Below, one piece after another: positions 14,033-22,636 of a stretch of 29,133 bases of DNA. The DNA comes from JBEBSD01 sp040394475 (GTDB lineage: Bacteria > Bacteroidota > Bacteroidia > Cytophagales > Spirosomataceae). The stretch covers positions 1 through 29,133 of the forward strand of contig JBEBSD010000079.1 of the NCBI GenBank assembly GCA_040394475.1, in the 5' to 3' direction. Position 1 is the stretch's first letter, and each line of letters begins with the position of its first letter. The position numbers were made by a program, and so were the translations under genes. The notes under the pieces were generated by a model. That model ran no database searches and was not told the DNA's origin. It saw only the letters and a program-made list of their open reading frames with translations.

Positions 14033-15583
14033 CTACCTCGATCTGTCTTCAACCGTTTTTCGCTTGTAACCTAATTCCTGTTCCCGTCTAAGCCAGATTG
14101 ATTGAAGGCGATATAATTCCATGCGATCAATAGTAAATGATCCATTGCTGACCTTAATTCCCAAACTTTTGTTTGCTATGTCCGGATAAAACAGTCTTGT
14201 AAAGACTACATCGCCCCGGTTTACGAAGATTTCAATAGAACTGCGATCAATTATGAAATGTAATTTCAGCTTACCGTTCCTGGTGTCAACCGGTGCTTTA
14301 CTCTTCATAAAATGCAACTCCCCATTACTGTATCGCAGATGCTCCCCGCGAATATCAAAAATCAGTTCCTGCGTCTTGCTTACATCCAATTCGGCAATAA
14401 TTTCAAACACATCACCTTTTATCGACTTCAGAGGGTCATCAGAGGGTGTGTAGGTCTTATCTTTCCAGAAATGAGCCTCCGAGCGAAGTTGTTTGATACC
14501 TTTAATCGGTGTTCGACATAGGCGTAGTTCACCATCAATGGTTTGCAAAGTAAGTTCGACGGGAAATGTAAGCTGCTGGCTCCAAGTTCGAGTATGATTG
14601 GACGGCCCCATCAGAAAACCTATCTGATAAAATGGTCCGTCGCCTTCATACGTTTCTTTCCAGGTTTGCATCGCGTATTGATCTTTTCCCCGGGTATAAG
14701 GCCGGTTTCCCTCCACTTGAATAGTGATTGGGAATTCTTCGCCCATCAACTTCTTTTTCCCGTCCGGCAAAAACCTAGTCCCGTCGAACAATCCCACGTA
14801 GTACGAGCCATTGGCCTCGGATAGCACCCATTTTTTATTAGCTACGTTGCCATCAACGGGCATTTCAAGTATTTCCGGACATTCGTAGAATCCCTCCTGC
14901 TTACTAAGGAACTGCCAGTCAGTCAGATTTTCAGATTTGTAAAATGAAAATCCAGGTGAGTCATAAATGACCATCCGCCAGGAATTGTCAGGTTTATACC
15001 AGAATACATACGGGTCCCTCACACCGTCCCGACCCGGTAAAATCGGATTGTTTTTGTGCCGTATCCAGGTTTTGCCTTCATCCCGGCTGAATGCGAGCGA
15101 CGCCCCGCGTCCATAGTCTGTATAAAAAACCACCAGTGTTTTGTCCGGTCCGTCAGTTAAGCCCAGGCTATTGTTCCAGTCAACGACGCCACTTCCGCTC
15201 CCAGGTCGGTTGTCCATAACAGAATTGGTAATTGGCGGATGCTGCTGCCAGAATACTGCATCCGTACTGGTAGCATATCCCCAGTTTTTGTTGTCTCTCC
15301 GTTGACGTGACCATTCATCGAACATGTAAAACAAATGGTACTTTCCCTTGTATTTGATCAGACCTGTCGCGTCGGCGATCTGGCCGGTGATAGGGGTATA
15401 GTGTACCTGTGGACGAAGGGGTTGATCATAATGCATGTTTTCAAAAACATCGTCGTAGGATATCCCATGGTCATCAGTTGGATTTTTTTTAATGACAGCC
15501 TGTCCGGAAATGCGGCAGTTTATGCACAGCAGGAATATAGCAATCCCACCCAAAGTAGCTTGGTTAAAATAACGGAACGACAT
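14033..15583 (-). CDS. Glycoside hydrolase family 32 beta-fructosidase with altered nucleophile motif
   Basis: 516 aa from the ATG at 15583 (a TTG three codons upstream is less likely). An N-terminal hydrophobic stretch ending near ISGQAV is a signal peptide. The five-bladed GH32 propeller is recognisable: RPQVHYTPITGQIADATG where the family has WMNDPNG, then LIKYKGKYHLFYMF, the transition-state motif VRDP (Asp190) and the acid/base motif FYECPE (Glu234). By alignment Asp71 of IADATG takes the nucleophile position, so all three catalytic acids are kept although the Trp, Asn, Pro and second Asn are replaced. The C-terminal GH32 beta-sandwich (about 340-500) contains SIEIFVNRGDVVFT. It should release fructose from levan, inulin or fructo-oligosaccharides. 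It sits between susD2 and the sugar permease, with a hairpin in the 81-bp gap after susD2. Confidence 0.9.
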   Translation of the reverse strand: MSFRYFNQATLGGIAIFLLCINCRISGQAVIKKNPTDDHGISYDDVFENMHYDQPLRPQVHYTPITGQIADATGLIKYKGKYHLFYMFDEWSRQRRDNKNWGYATSTDAVFWQQHPPITNSVMDNRPGSGSGVVDWNNSLGLTDGPDKTLVVFYTDYGRGASLAFSRDEGKTWIRHKNNPILPGRDGVRDPYVFWYKPDNSWRMVIYDSPGFSFYKSENLTDWQFLSKQEGFYECPEILEMPVDGNVANKKWVLSEANGSYYVGLFDGTRFLPDGKKKLMGEEFPITIQVEGNRPYTRGKDQYAMQTWKETYEGDGPFYQIGFLMGPSNHTRTWSQQLTFPVELTLQTIDGELRLCRTPIKGIKQLRSEAHFWKDKTYTPSDDPLKSIKGDVFEIIAELDVSKTQELIFDIRGEHLRYSNGELHFMKSKAPVDTRNGKLKLHFIIDRSSIEIFVNRGDVVFTRLFYPDIANKSLGIKVSNGSFTIDRMELYRLQSIWLRREQELGYKRKTVEDRSR

Positions 15584-15612
15584 GATTAACAAGTTTTTTT
15601 GTACGTAACTTT

Positions 15613-15636
15613 CCCGTATTGATCATCAATACCGGG
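15613..15636 (-). promoter_or_regulatory. Intercistronic hairpin between susD2 and GH32
   Basis: TATTGAT (15617-15623) and ATCAATA (15625-15631) form a perfect 7-bp stem with a 1-base spacer, extended by CCCG against CCGGG with one bulge. It lies between the susD2 stop and the GH32 ATG and lacks a U-tract on the minus strand. It may stabilise the 3' end of susCD mRNA or mark a processing site, or be a palindromic binding site. Confidence 0.45.
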
Positions 15637-15664
15637 TCAATTTTTATCGGCAGGCACGTGTGTT

Positions 15665-17119
15665 TTAATAGCCCGGATTTTGATCCGCCGCACTCAGCGC
15701 AGGATTATTGCTGATCTCTTCCTGCGGAATGGGATACAGTAGTCTTGCATCTATGAATTCCTGCTGTTTTTCTTTCTGGGATACGGACTTGATCGTTTTG
15801 GTGCGAATTAAGTCCCAGTAACGACGACGCTCCATCATGAACTCGTATGCTCGTTCTGTGAGCACCGCATTACGGAAGTCCTCTTTGGTCATACCCGTTG
15901 GGTAGTCAATCTCTGAAGGAGCGGTGAGGTCGTACCCGTAGCCTCTTCGCTTGATGATATTTAACCTCTCAAGGGCCATCGCAGACGGCCCGCCTTCGGT
16001 CATGGCTGCCGCTTCCGCATAGATGAGAAAGGCTTCTGCGAAACGCATCACCGGGACCGAGTATATCGCCAATCCATTCGGATCCTTGATGAATTTCTTA
16101 AAGAGGAGAGGCGTGGCGGAGGGGTTATCTATCCATTTCCCGTTTTCATTGTAACCCTCATAGATGTTGAAATGATAGCGCAGGTCCCGTGTATCCCAGT
16201 TCTTTATCAGTGACGATCCGGTATTCACATATAACACTGCACTACCGGTCCCCATATTATAAACGGGCGTATTGGGATAATGGCACCAGTCCACGAAGGT
16301 AGCAAACGGCGTCAGGTTGGGAGAATAATGCCAGGAAAAGACGTCCTCCGACGAAGTTTCGGCCGCAAATATTTTGTAGAAATCGGACTCTTTTTCAACC
16401 GTTACCAGTGAATACCTCCCACTTTTAATGATTTCGTCGGCTTTGTCCGCCGCATTTTTCCAATCTTCCAATCCAAGGTAGACATCTGCCAGGCGTAACT
16501 TTGCAGCCCATTGGGATACTCTGCCCGTAGCAGCTCCGACGGTTTCCGGCAAATCAGCCTCAGCGTTTTTTAGATCACTTATGATCTGCTCGTAAACCTG
16601 GGCGACCGGTGTCCTGGCTACGCCTATCTGGGTCAGGTCTGTCGTTTCCGACAGCTTGAGAGGCACTGCTCCCCAGTAACGTACAAGATTGATGTATGAG
16701 TCGGCTCGCAGGTAATAAGCCTCCGCCAGGATTTTCCTTTTTACCGTTTCGTCCATTTTAATAGCAGGTACTCGTTCCAGGACAATATTTGCCCGATTTA
16801 CGATTCGGTAGAAACGCATCCACATTTCATTGCTCCTGCCCGTAACGACGGATTCAAACGGCTGATTCAGAATGTCTACAGGCGCCCATGAGCCTCTGCC
16901 CATGGCATAGTCTGTCGGAATCTCTTCGATCATGTATTGTCCTGCTGTGATCATATATTCCGCTCTTTCTCCATACACACTGAGAATAGCTCCTTCTGCA
17001 TCTGCCTGCGTGTTGTAATAATTAGTCGGAGAGATAAAGCTTTTAGGGACCTCTTCCAGAACGTTTGCACAGGACCAGCCGACCATCAGGTATGCGATCA
17101 GCAGTATTATCTTTTTCAT
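15665..17119 (-). CDS. SusD-family glycan-binding lipoprotein (locus 2)
   Basis: 484 aa with a lipoprotein signal (MKKIILLIAYLMVGWSC, acylated Cys17). It shows the SusD order of motifs: NVLEEVPKSFISPTNYYNTQADAEGAI in outline, the helical pairs RKILAEAYYLRADSYINLVRYWGAVPL and QWAAKLRLADVYLGLEDWKNAADKA, the PVMRFAEAFLIYAEAA block, the TERAYEFMMERRRYWDLIRT block and a C-terminal ARLLYPIPQEEISNNPAL. It starts 17 bp after the susC2 stop, so the two are co-transcribed and form one transporter. Its neighbours GH32 and a FucP-type permease point to fructan as the bound glycan; that specificity is inference. Confidence 0.96.
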   Translation of the reverse strand: MKKIILLIAYLMVGWSCANVLEEVPKSFISPTNYYNTQADAEGAILSVYGERAEYMITAGQYMIEEIPTDYAMGRGSWAPVDILNQPFESVVTGRSNEMWMRFYRIVNRANIVLERVPAIKMDETVKRKILAEAYYLRADSYINLVRYWGAVPLKLSETTDLTQIGVARTPVAQVYEQIISDLKNAEADLPETVGAATGRVSQWAAKLRLADVYLGLEDWKNAADKADEIIKSGRYSLVTVEKESDFYKIFAAETSSEDVFSWHYSPNLTPFATFVDWCHYPNTPVYNMGTGSAVLYVNTGSSLIKNWDTRDLRYHFNIYEGYNENGKWIDNPSATPLLFKKFIKDPNGLAIYSVPVMRFAEAFLIYAEAAAMTEGGPSAMALERLNIIKRRGYGYDLTAPSEIDYPTGMTKEDFRNAVLTERAYEFMMERRRYWDLIRTKTIKSVSQKEKQQEFIDARLLYPIPQEEISNNPALSAADQNPGY

Positions 17120-17136
17120 AAAATATAAGTTATTGA

Positions 17137-20100
17137 TTAAAAACTTAGACTGAGACCCAATAGGAATGTTTTTGCACTGGGATACCCCCCCTGATCAATA
17201 CCAATCCGCGCCCTGGATGCAGCATTTTGGTCATCGACAGCAACGGTATTAACCTCGGGATCCAAGCCAGGGTATTTGGTAAATGTGAACAGGTTTGCAG
17301 AAGATATGTAAATCCTGGCTTTGTTAAGCCACTGAGTTTTTAGTTCTGACATAGGAATATCATAGCTCAGCGTAATTGATTTAAGTCGCAAATAGCTCCC
17401 ATCTTTGACAAATCTGTCAGAAACGGTGAAAGATGACGCACTGCTGATCTTGGGATATTTTGCGTTTGGATTGGGGTTCTCTGCTGTCCAGTAGTTGTCA
17501 ACGATATCTACAAACTGATTCTGTCCGCGCTGAAAGGAGTTGAGATGTGTACCTGCCGTAGCCCAGAAAATATCGTTGCCCTGCGAGCCGTCCACAAATA
17601 AATTAAGACTAAACTCCCGGAAGATTAAAGTTGTGTTCAGGCTGGAGACAAATGTGGGATATGGATTTCCGATGATTGTTCTATCGTTGGCATTGACAAT
17701 CCCATCCTGATTTATGTCAGCGTATTTAATTAACCCGTTATCATCTAATCCTGCTTCCTTATACCCGTAGAACATCCCAAAAGGGTGATCTTCGCGAATG
17801 ATATTAGTTGCTGCAGAAAAAGGAAGATCCAGAGTTCCGGATTCAATGTCGCTCCCTTTCGAAAGCATCAGTACCTTGTTTCTGTTCGCAGAAAAATTTG
17901 TTGTAACATCCCATTTCAAGGGCCCCCGCAGAATCGTTGCATTTAAAGCGAACTCAAGCCCCTGATTTTGAATTTCCCCAAGGTTATCTAACGTGGATGT
18001 AAAACCGGATGAGGAAGGAGTGGGTACCGTCGCAAGCAGACTAGAGGTTTTTTTTCGATAATAGTCAAAAGTCATATTCATTCGATTACCCCATAAGCTA
18101 AGATCAAAACCAAGGTCAAGTTGACGTGTCTCTTCCCATTTTAACCCGGCATTACTCACTCCACTTGGTGCCCAGCCCACCAGTAGATTATCTCCTTCAG
18201 CAATATACCGAACTGTTGATAAGCGACTCAGCGATTGATAAGGACTTAATGCGGTATTACCCGTAACTCCATAACTGGCTCGCAGCTTCAGGTCGCTGAT
18301 CTGGCTGATGCCTTGCATAAACGGCTCGTCTGAGACCCGCCAGCCAAGGGCGCCAGATGGAAATATCCCCCATTTATTGTTGGCTCCAAAACGTGACGAA
18401 CCGTCTACTCGGATACTTGCGGTAACCAAATATTTACTCTTGTAGGCATAGTTGACCCTACCCAAACCGGAGAGGAGCACCCACTGCGATAAACCGTTTA
18501 CAGGCGCGTTAAATGTGTTCGCTCCGTTCAAATTTAAATTCTCGGTAATATTGGTGGTTAATCCCGTTACGCTTGCCGTCTGGTTTCTGGAAGAAAAGGT
18601 TTGATAGGTACCGCCGCCAACCAGATTAATGGAGTGATGCTCATTGAAAATCCGGGCATAGGTTAGCGTATTCTCACTCACAAACGAACTTTCATAGCCG
18701 TATCCATCGGAAGCGAAGCCTCGGTCTGCCGGATAAATCACAGGGGTGAAATTGTCATTGGTACGAAAGCTGTATTCAAGACCTGCCAGGGACCGGAATG
18801 CCAGACCATCCAGCAGCCGGAGGTCCAGTGTCGTGTTTGCCAGGATTTTATTGGTCAATGCCCTGTCTTTTCTGGGAGACAAAAACAAAACAGGATTTTG
18901 CATATCCGTTGATCCAAAGAAGTAAGCCGATTCAATCCTGGTTGGCAGACCAGATGCATCGTAAACAGAAAGTGTTGGCGGAGCCGAAAGCGCACCCGAT
19001 AACATCGTTTTTCCATAGGCCCCGTTATCAATTGGGGTATTAAACCCTTCCCGCCTCGATAAGGTAATGTTTTCTGATATACTAATCCGTTTATTCAGTT
19101 CTTGCTGAAGCCGGAGATTAAGCGCGCCATTTTTCGCAGACGTGTTCTCAATTATACCCTCTTTGCTAAAAAAATTACCTGACAGAAAATAGGAGCTTTT
19201 CTCGCTGCTTCCACTAAAGGACAGGGTATGGTTTTGAACCGGAGCAGTACGAAAGATTTCATTTTGCCAGTCGGTGTCCAGATCATGGATTTGATTTACA
19301 TCAAAGTAAGGATTCTGTCCCTCATTTTTTAGCCACTCGTTAGCAATCACAGCATACTGACCGGCATTTAATACCCGATATCTATTTACTTCTTTTTGAA
19401 AACCATAGTAACTATCGATACTGATTTTTCCTTTCTGCCCTTTGAGCCCTTTTCGTGTCGTGATAATAATGACACCATTGGCCCCTCTGGCCCCATAAAT
19501 AGCGGTAGCAGAAGCATCTTTCAAAATATCCATTGTCTCGACCTCAAACGAGCTCAAAAAATCAGCTCCGCCAATCAAAGGCACTCCATCAACCACATAC
19601 AGGGGATCATTACTTCCAATCATAGAATTAGCCCCGCGTATTCTTACTTCAACCCGGGACGAAGGATTTCCCGAATTCTGTCTGATTTCGACTCCTGTGG
19701 CGCGTCCCTTCAGTGCCATTGTAGGCCCGAAAGTAGGAATCGCGGTAAGTTCTTTGGATGCTACCTGAGCCACTGATCCGGTAATGTCAGCTTTTTTCTG
19801 AACACCGTACCCCACCACCACTACTTCCTCGAGCGATTTTTCGTCTATTGAAAGTACGACATCAACGGCGGTACGGCTTCCTACCTGGAGCTCCTGGCTC
19901 AAAAATCCTACGAATGAAAAAATGAGGGTATTGTCGCCGTCAGGAAGCACGAGCTCATATGTTCCTGCTGCATCGCTGATCGTCCCCCGTTGGGTTCCTT
20001 TCAGGACGATGCTTACTCCCGGCAGCCCGTCCCCGTTTTCGTCGGTAACTTTTCCGGTAACGGTACGGTCCGGCGGTGGCTGGGTGAAGTCGGCATGCGA

Positions 20101-20490
20101 TGCTTCTTCCCTGGCATAAATAGGATGGGGGCGACTGTCACTCAGCAAAATGTACTTTCCCGATACTTCGTACCGGATACCGAGTGGCCGAAACATCTTG
20201 TCCAGCAAATTTCCCAGTGTTTCCTGCTCGGAATGAACATTTACCTTCTGTCCGGCTTTAATTACCTGGGGACTGAACACAAATTTGATAGCGGCCTGCT
20301 TTTCAATCTTCCGGAGCGCCTTGCTGATTTCCTGGGCTTCTACGTGTAGGGAGATGGGTTTCTCCAGTACCTGCGCCTCCAGGTCTGCCGCTGCTGACAT
20401 GCCGGTAAATACCAGTAACAGAACAATTTGCATGGAGGATATTCGCATGACTTTTCGCCAAAAGGCTAGGTTTAGTAAGGGGTGTTCCAT
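17137..20490 (-). CDS. SusC-family TonB-dependent transporter with STN domain (locus 2)
   Basis: 1117 aa. Signal region to about residue 40; STN domain about 44-117 (ISLHVEAQEISKALRKIE); carboxypeptidase-regulatory-like domain about 143-216 (VTGKVTDENGDGLPGVSIVL); SusC motif EEVVVVGYG at 221-229; plug with PLYVVDGVPL and the IYGARGANGVIIITT block; then the barrel, which ends in LLGLSLSF. The first 230 residues closely resemble those of SusC1, while the barrel differs, as expected for different ligands. The STN domain indicates signalling to FecR2, encoded just upstream. By eye the barrel region is more AT-rich than the 5' part of the gene, which may reflect mosaic origin. Likely imports fructo-oligosaccharides, inferred from the operon. 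Confidence 0.96.
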   Translation of the reverse strand: MEHPLLNLAFWRKVMRISSMQIVLLLVFTGMSAAADLEAQVLEKPISLHVEAQEISKALRKIEKQAAIKFVFSPQVIKAGQKVNVHSEQETLGNLLDKMFRPLGIRYEVSGKYILLSDSRPHPIYAREEASHADFTQPPPDRTVTGKVTDENGDGLPGVSIVLKGTQRGTISDAAGTYELVLPDGDNTLIFSFVGFLSQELQVGSRTAVDVVLSIDEKSLEEVVVVGYGVQKKADITGSVAQVASKELTAIPTFGPTMALKGRATGVEIRQNSGNPSSRVEVRIRGANSMIGSNDPLYVVDGVPLIGGADFLSSFEVETMDILKDASATAIYGARGANGVIIITTRKGLKGQKGKISIDSYYGFQKEVNRYRVLNAGQYAVIANEWLKNEGQNPYFDVNQIHDLDTDWQNEIFRTAPVQNHTLSFSGSSEKSSYFLSGNFFSKEGIIENTSAKNGALNLRLQQELNKRISISENITLSRREGFNTPIDNGAYGKTMLSGALSAPPTLSVYDASGLPTRIESAYFFGSTDMQNPVLFLSPRKDRALTNKILANTTLDLRLLDGLAFRSLAGLEYSFRTNDNFTPVIYPADRGFASDGYGYESSFVSENTLTYARIFNEHHSINLVGGGTYQTFSSRNQTASVTGLTTNITENLNLNGANTFNAPVNGLSQWVLLSGLGRVNYAYKSKYLVTASIRVDGSSRFGANNKWGIFPSGALGWRVSDEPFMQGISQISDLKLRASYGVTGNTALSPYQSLSRLSTVRYIAEGDNLLVGWAPSGVSNAGLKWEETRQLDLGFDLSLWGNRMNMTFDYYRKKTSSLLATVPTPSSSGFTSTLDNLGEIQNQGLEFALNATILRGPLKWDVTTNFSANRNKVLMLSKGSDIESGTLDLPFSAATNIIREDHPFGMFYGYKEAGLDDNGLIKYADINQDGIVNANDRTIIGNPYPTFVSSLNTTLIFREFSLNLFVDGSQGNDIFWATAGTHLNSFQRGQNQFVDIVDNYWTAENPNPNAKYPKISSASSFTVSDRFVKDGSYLRLKSITLSYDIPMSELKTQWLNKARIYISSANLFTFTKYPGLDPEVNTVAVDDQNAASRARIGIDQGGYPSAKTFLLGLSLSF

Positions 20491-20542
20491 AAATTTACAT
20501 TGTTTTTGTTAAGCATTTGATAAAAACGATCTTCCCGGAAAT

Positions 20543-20555
20543 ACACCATTGGTGT
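20543..20555 (-). promoter_or_regulatory. Leader hairpin A upstream of susC2
   Basis: A perfect 6-bp inverted repeat around one base (ACACCA-T-TGGTGT), extended by GGA/TCC on the outside with a small bulge. Its centre is about 59 bp before the susC2 ATG, nearly the same offset as the first hairpin before susC1. Function unknown; operator or leader RNA element. Confidence 0.45.
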
Positions 20556-20588
20556 TCCTTCTTATACGGTAATCCGGGGAGTGTAGCG

Positions 20589-20616
20589 GGTCTGTAATGT
20601 GCCAGCATTACAGACC
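20589..20616 (-). promoter_or_regulatory. Leader hairpin B upstream of susC2, downstream of fecR2
   Basis: A perfect 11-bp inverted repeat (GGTCTGTAATG and CATTACAGACC) with a 6-base loop, centred about 112 bp before the susC2 ATG and 73 bp after the fecR2 stop. T4 follows only on the + strand, where no gene ends. It could separate regulator and transporter expression as an attenuator, stabilise the fecR2 3' end, or be a protein-binding palindrome. Confidence 0.55.
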
Positions 20617-20675
20617 TTTTCGGTACTTGGATTCAGGTACTATCGGGGTTGGTTGAACGATCTCTGACTACAGTT

Positions 20676-21749
20676 TTACAGTTGGTTACAGCCTCTGCTG
20701 GTGATAATTACCTGGGCATCGACCACTTCGTAGCTGGCGCGTATGACTTTGCAGATCATATCCAGCTTTTCATACAGTGTTTCATTCTCGAGCGGGGCCG
20801 TAATCGTACAGCCGGCCAGCAGTTCGGCATTGTAGATAATCGGAATACCGTATCCTTCTTCTAGAACCTGGAAAACCTGCGCGACGGGAGTGTCCTGGAA
20901 ATTGAAATCACTGGAACGCTTATTCGATGTCTTTACAATCCCCGGATTATCGATCAGGGTGCGGGTCAGCTTTTCCGGGGTCCGGGCGTAAACAGCCATC
21001 TGGTTAGGGGTCAGGATAAGCCCTTCACTCTGAACAGAGGAATGCAGCGACGGCCTGACCGTCTGCACTGAAACCTTTCCCGTAACTACTTTAACGGTTA
21101 CGTCAGCTCCCGTTTCATACGCTTTGATCGTGAAACTGGTTCCCAGGACCCTGGTCACAATCTCATTGGCATAGACCAGGAAAGGCTGCCCTCTGTTGTG
21201 GCTGATGTCGAAGAAGGCTTCTCCCGACAGCATCACCTCCCGTTTATCCGTGGCAAACACGGCCGGATAACGCAGCCGGCTGTCCGGCTGAAGGGTGATA
21301 AGGGATCCGTCACTCAGGCTCAGGGTAAGGGGCTGCGTGGAATTGTTTATTTTTTCAATCATTCTGCCGGCTTCATCTGCTACCGTAACCGGGTAGGAGG
21401 GGGCTACTTCGCCGGTCCGTGCGAAATACCAGGTTAATCCCGACAGCAGGACGATGGCTGCTGCAAATTTCCAAACGGACCGGAAGGGTTTCTCAGCGGC
21501 TTCTTCCGGTGCTGCCGCGTCCATAATCTGGCGGATTTTCTCTGACAGGCGCTGGGCGCCGATCTTTTCATGTGTCATGTCCAGGGCCTTCAGCACATAA
21601 ATGGCCTGGTCGATCATTTCCTGTTTTTCGGGATGCGTCTCCTGCCATCGGGTCCAGAAGGTATCTTCGTCGGGAAGTTCTCCACTCACCCATTTGCGGA
21701 AATAATCGTCCAGTACAAGCTCTTCCAGTGAGCAGTTGCTATAGTCCAT
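20676..21749 (-). CDS. FecR-family anti-sigma factor (locus 2)
   Basis: 357 aa, start at ATG 21749 (MDYSNCSLEELVLDDYFRKW). Cytoplasmic sigma-binding region about 1-90, one membrane helix about 92-110 (VWKFAAAIVLLSGLTWYFA), then the periplasmic FecR domain with LSDGSLITLQPDSRLRYP, LSGEAFFDISHNRGQPFLV and VTRVLGTSFTIKA, and a C-terminal DUF4974/STN-like domain (FNFQDTPVAQVFQVLEEGYGIPI). It lies 77 bp after fecI2 and 185 bp before susC2, all on the minus strand, the usual FecI-FecR-SusC order. Expected role: hold FecI2 inactive until SusC2 signals substrate uptake. Confidence 0.94.
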   Translation of the reverse strand: MDYSNCSLEELVLDDYFRKWVSGELPDEDTFWTRWQETHPEKQEMIDQAIYVLKALDMTHEKIGAQRLSEKIRQIMDAAAPEEAAEKPFRSVWKFAAAIVLLSGLTWYFARTGEVAPSYPVTVADEAGRMIEKINNSTQPLTLSLSDGSLITLQPDSRLRYPAVFATDKREVMLSGEAFFDISHNRGQPFLVYANEIVTRVLGTSFTIKAYETGADVTVKVVTGKVSVQTVRPSLHSSVQSEGLILTPNQMAVYARTPEKLTRTLIDNPGIVKTSNKRSSDFNFQDTPVAQVFQVLEEGYGIPIIYNAELLAGCTITAPLENETLYEKLDMICKVIRASYEVVDAQVIITSRGCNQL

Positions 21750-21826
21750 GTTTTGATAGGTTGCTTACTACTAATAGGGGCGTATTTTCAGTTTGTACTG
21801 AATCTATTTTGAAAAAGGCGGCAATA

Positions 21827-22381
21827 TTACCGGTGCCACGCCGTCTGAAGGTCGCGGATGGCCGTATGAATGAGGTTCCGAACGGACTGATAATTGATAG
21901 CCATCATTTTCGAAATCTCTTCGTAATTCATTTCCTGGTAAAATTTCAGGTAGATCGCTTCCCGCTGCCGTTTGCTCAGTTTGGAAAGCACTTCCTTGAG
22001 CTTCAGGAGCCGGAGTTCTGTGGCTTCCGATTCGATAATCTGGGTCTCGATCGAAAATTCCCCGGTAAACTCCATCGTTCCGGAGGTTTCGTCTTCGTAT
22101 ACCCAACGGTCCTGCGATTTTTTTTCCGCATGGATTTTCCGGCGGAGCGCTTTCAGCAGGTAGAATTTTACGTGATCGGTCTCTCCCAGAAAGGCACGCC
22201 GCCGCCACAAATCCAGGAAAAGGTCCTGTATGCAGTCTTCTACCAGTGCAGGATCCCGGGCAAGCTTGGTGCCGTAGTTGTATAAGAGCTCGTAGAAAAG
22301 TAACGCAAGACTATTGAATGCCCCCTTATCGCCCCGCCGGAAAGCGATCCATAGTTCAGCAGTTTCAGCAGGATTGGGCAT
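21827..22381 (-). CDS. FecI-type ECF sigma factor (locus 2)
   Basis: 184 aa from the ATG at 22381; the longer frame would begin with TTG five codons upstream. Sigma region 2 is seen at about 12-80 (AFRRGDKGAFNSLALLFYELLYNYGTKLARDPALVEDCIQDLFLDLWRRR in outline) and region 4 at about 128-178 (LSKRQREAIYLKFYQEMNYEEISKMMAINYQSVRNLIHTAI in outline), which carries the helix-turn-helix. It should drive transcription of the fructan-type operon when released by FecR2. No reliable promoter could be read in its upstream region, which also contains a palindromic repeat island. Confidence 0.94.
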   Translation of the reverse strand: MPNPAETAELWIAFRRGDKGAFNSLALLFYELLYNYGTKLARDPALVEDCIQDLFLDLWRRRAFLGETDHVKFYLLKALRRKIHAEKKSQDRWVYEDETSGTMEFTGEFSIETQIIESEATELRLLKLKEVLSKLSKRQREAIYLKFYQEMNYEEISKMMAINYQSVRNLIHTAIRDLQTAWHR

Positions 22382-22511
22382 AAAGTCGAATTGCAAACGA
22401 GTTGTCTCATTTATAATAGGAGCAAAATGGTAGTATGTACTGAATTAATTTTATTTTTTTAGGCAGGAGGGCAACGGGGAATGGGCAACCCGCAAACCCG
22501 CAAACCCGTAG

Positions 22512-22635
22512 AGACGTAAGGCCTTACGTCTGGCCTTACGTCTGAAATAACGTCTGAAATAACGTCTGAAACAACGTCAGGCATCACGTCCGGAACGGCA
22601 GAGACGTCGTATACCACGTCTCTGCCGTTCCGGAC
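22512..22635. repeat. Palindromic ACGTCT repeat island with a 20-bp stem hairpin
   Basis: The island opens with a perfect 20-bp palindrome (22512-22531, AGACGTAAGGCCTTACGTCT), followed by ACGTCT units spaced at about 12 bp (ACGTCTGAAATA twice, then decaying copies). It ends with a perfect inverted repeat of 20-bp arms, 22588-22607 and 22616-22635, around an 8-base loop. The right arm stops one base before the stop codon of the DUF6797-like gene. Three GCAAACCC-type units precede the island (about 22491-22509). No U-tract follows the hairpin on the minus strand, so this resembles a REP/MITE-like element more than an intrinsic terminator, though it could protect the mRNA 3' end. Confidence 0.85.
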
Positions 22636-22636
22636 A

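Noticed and set aside
20589..20620. Intrinsic terminator on the + strand (11-bp stem then TTTT)
   Set aside because: No + strand gene ends upstream of it; the neighbouring genes are all on the minus strand, where no U-tract follows the stem.
22588..22635. Intrinsic terminator of the cytochrome fusion gene
   Set aside because: The stem is strong and well placed, but on the minus strand the sequence after it is not T-rich; it also belongs to a wider palindromic repeat island, so I list it as a repeat.
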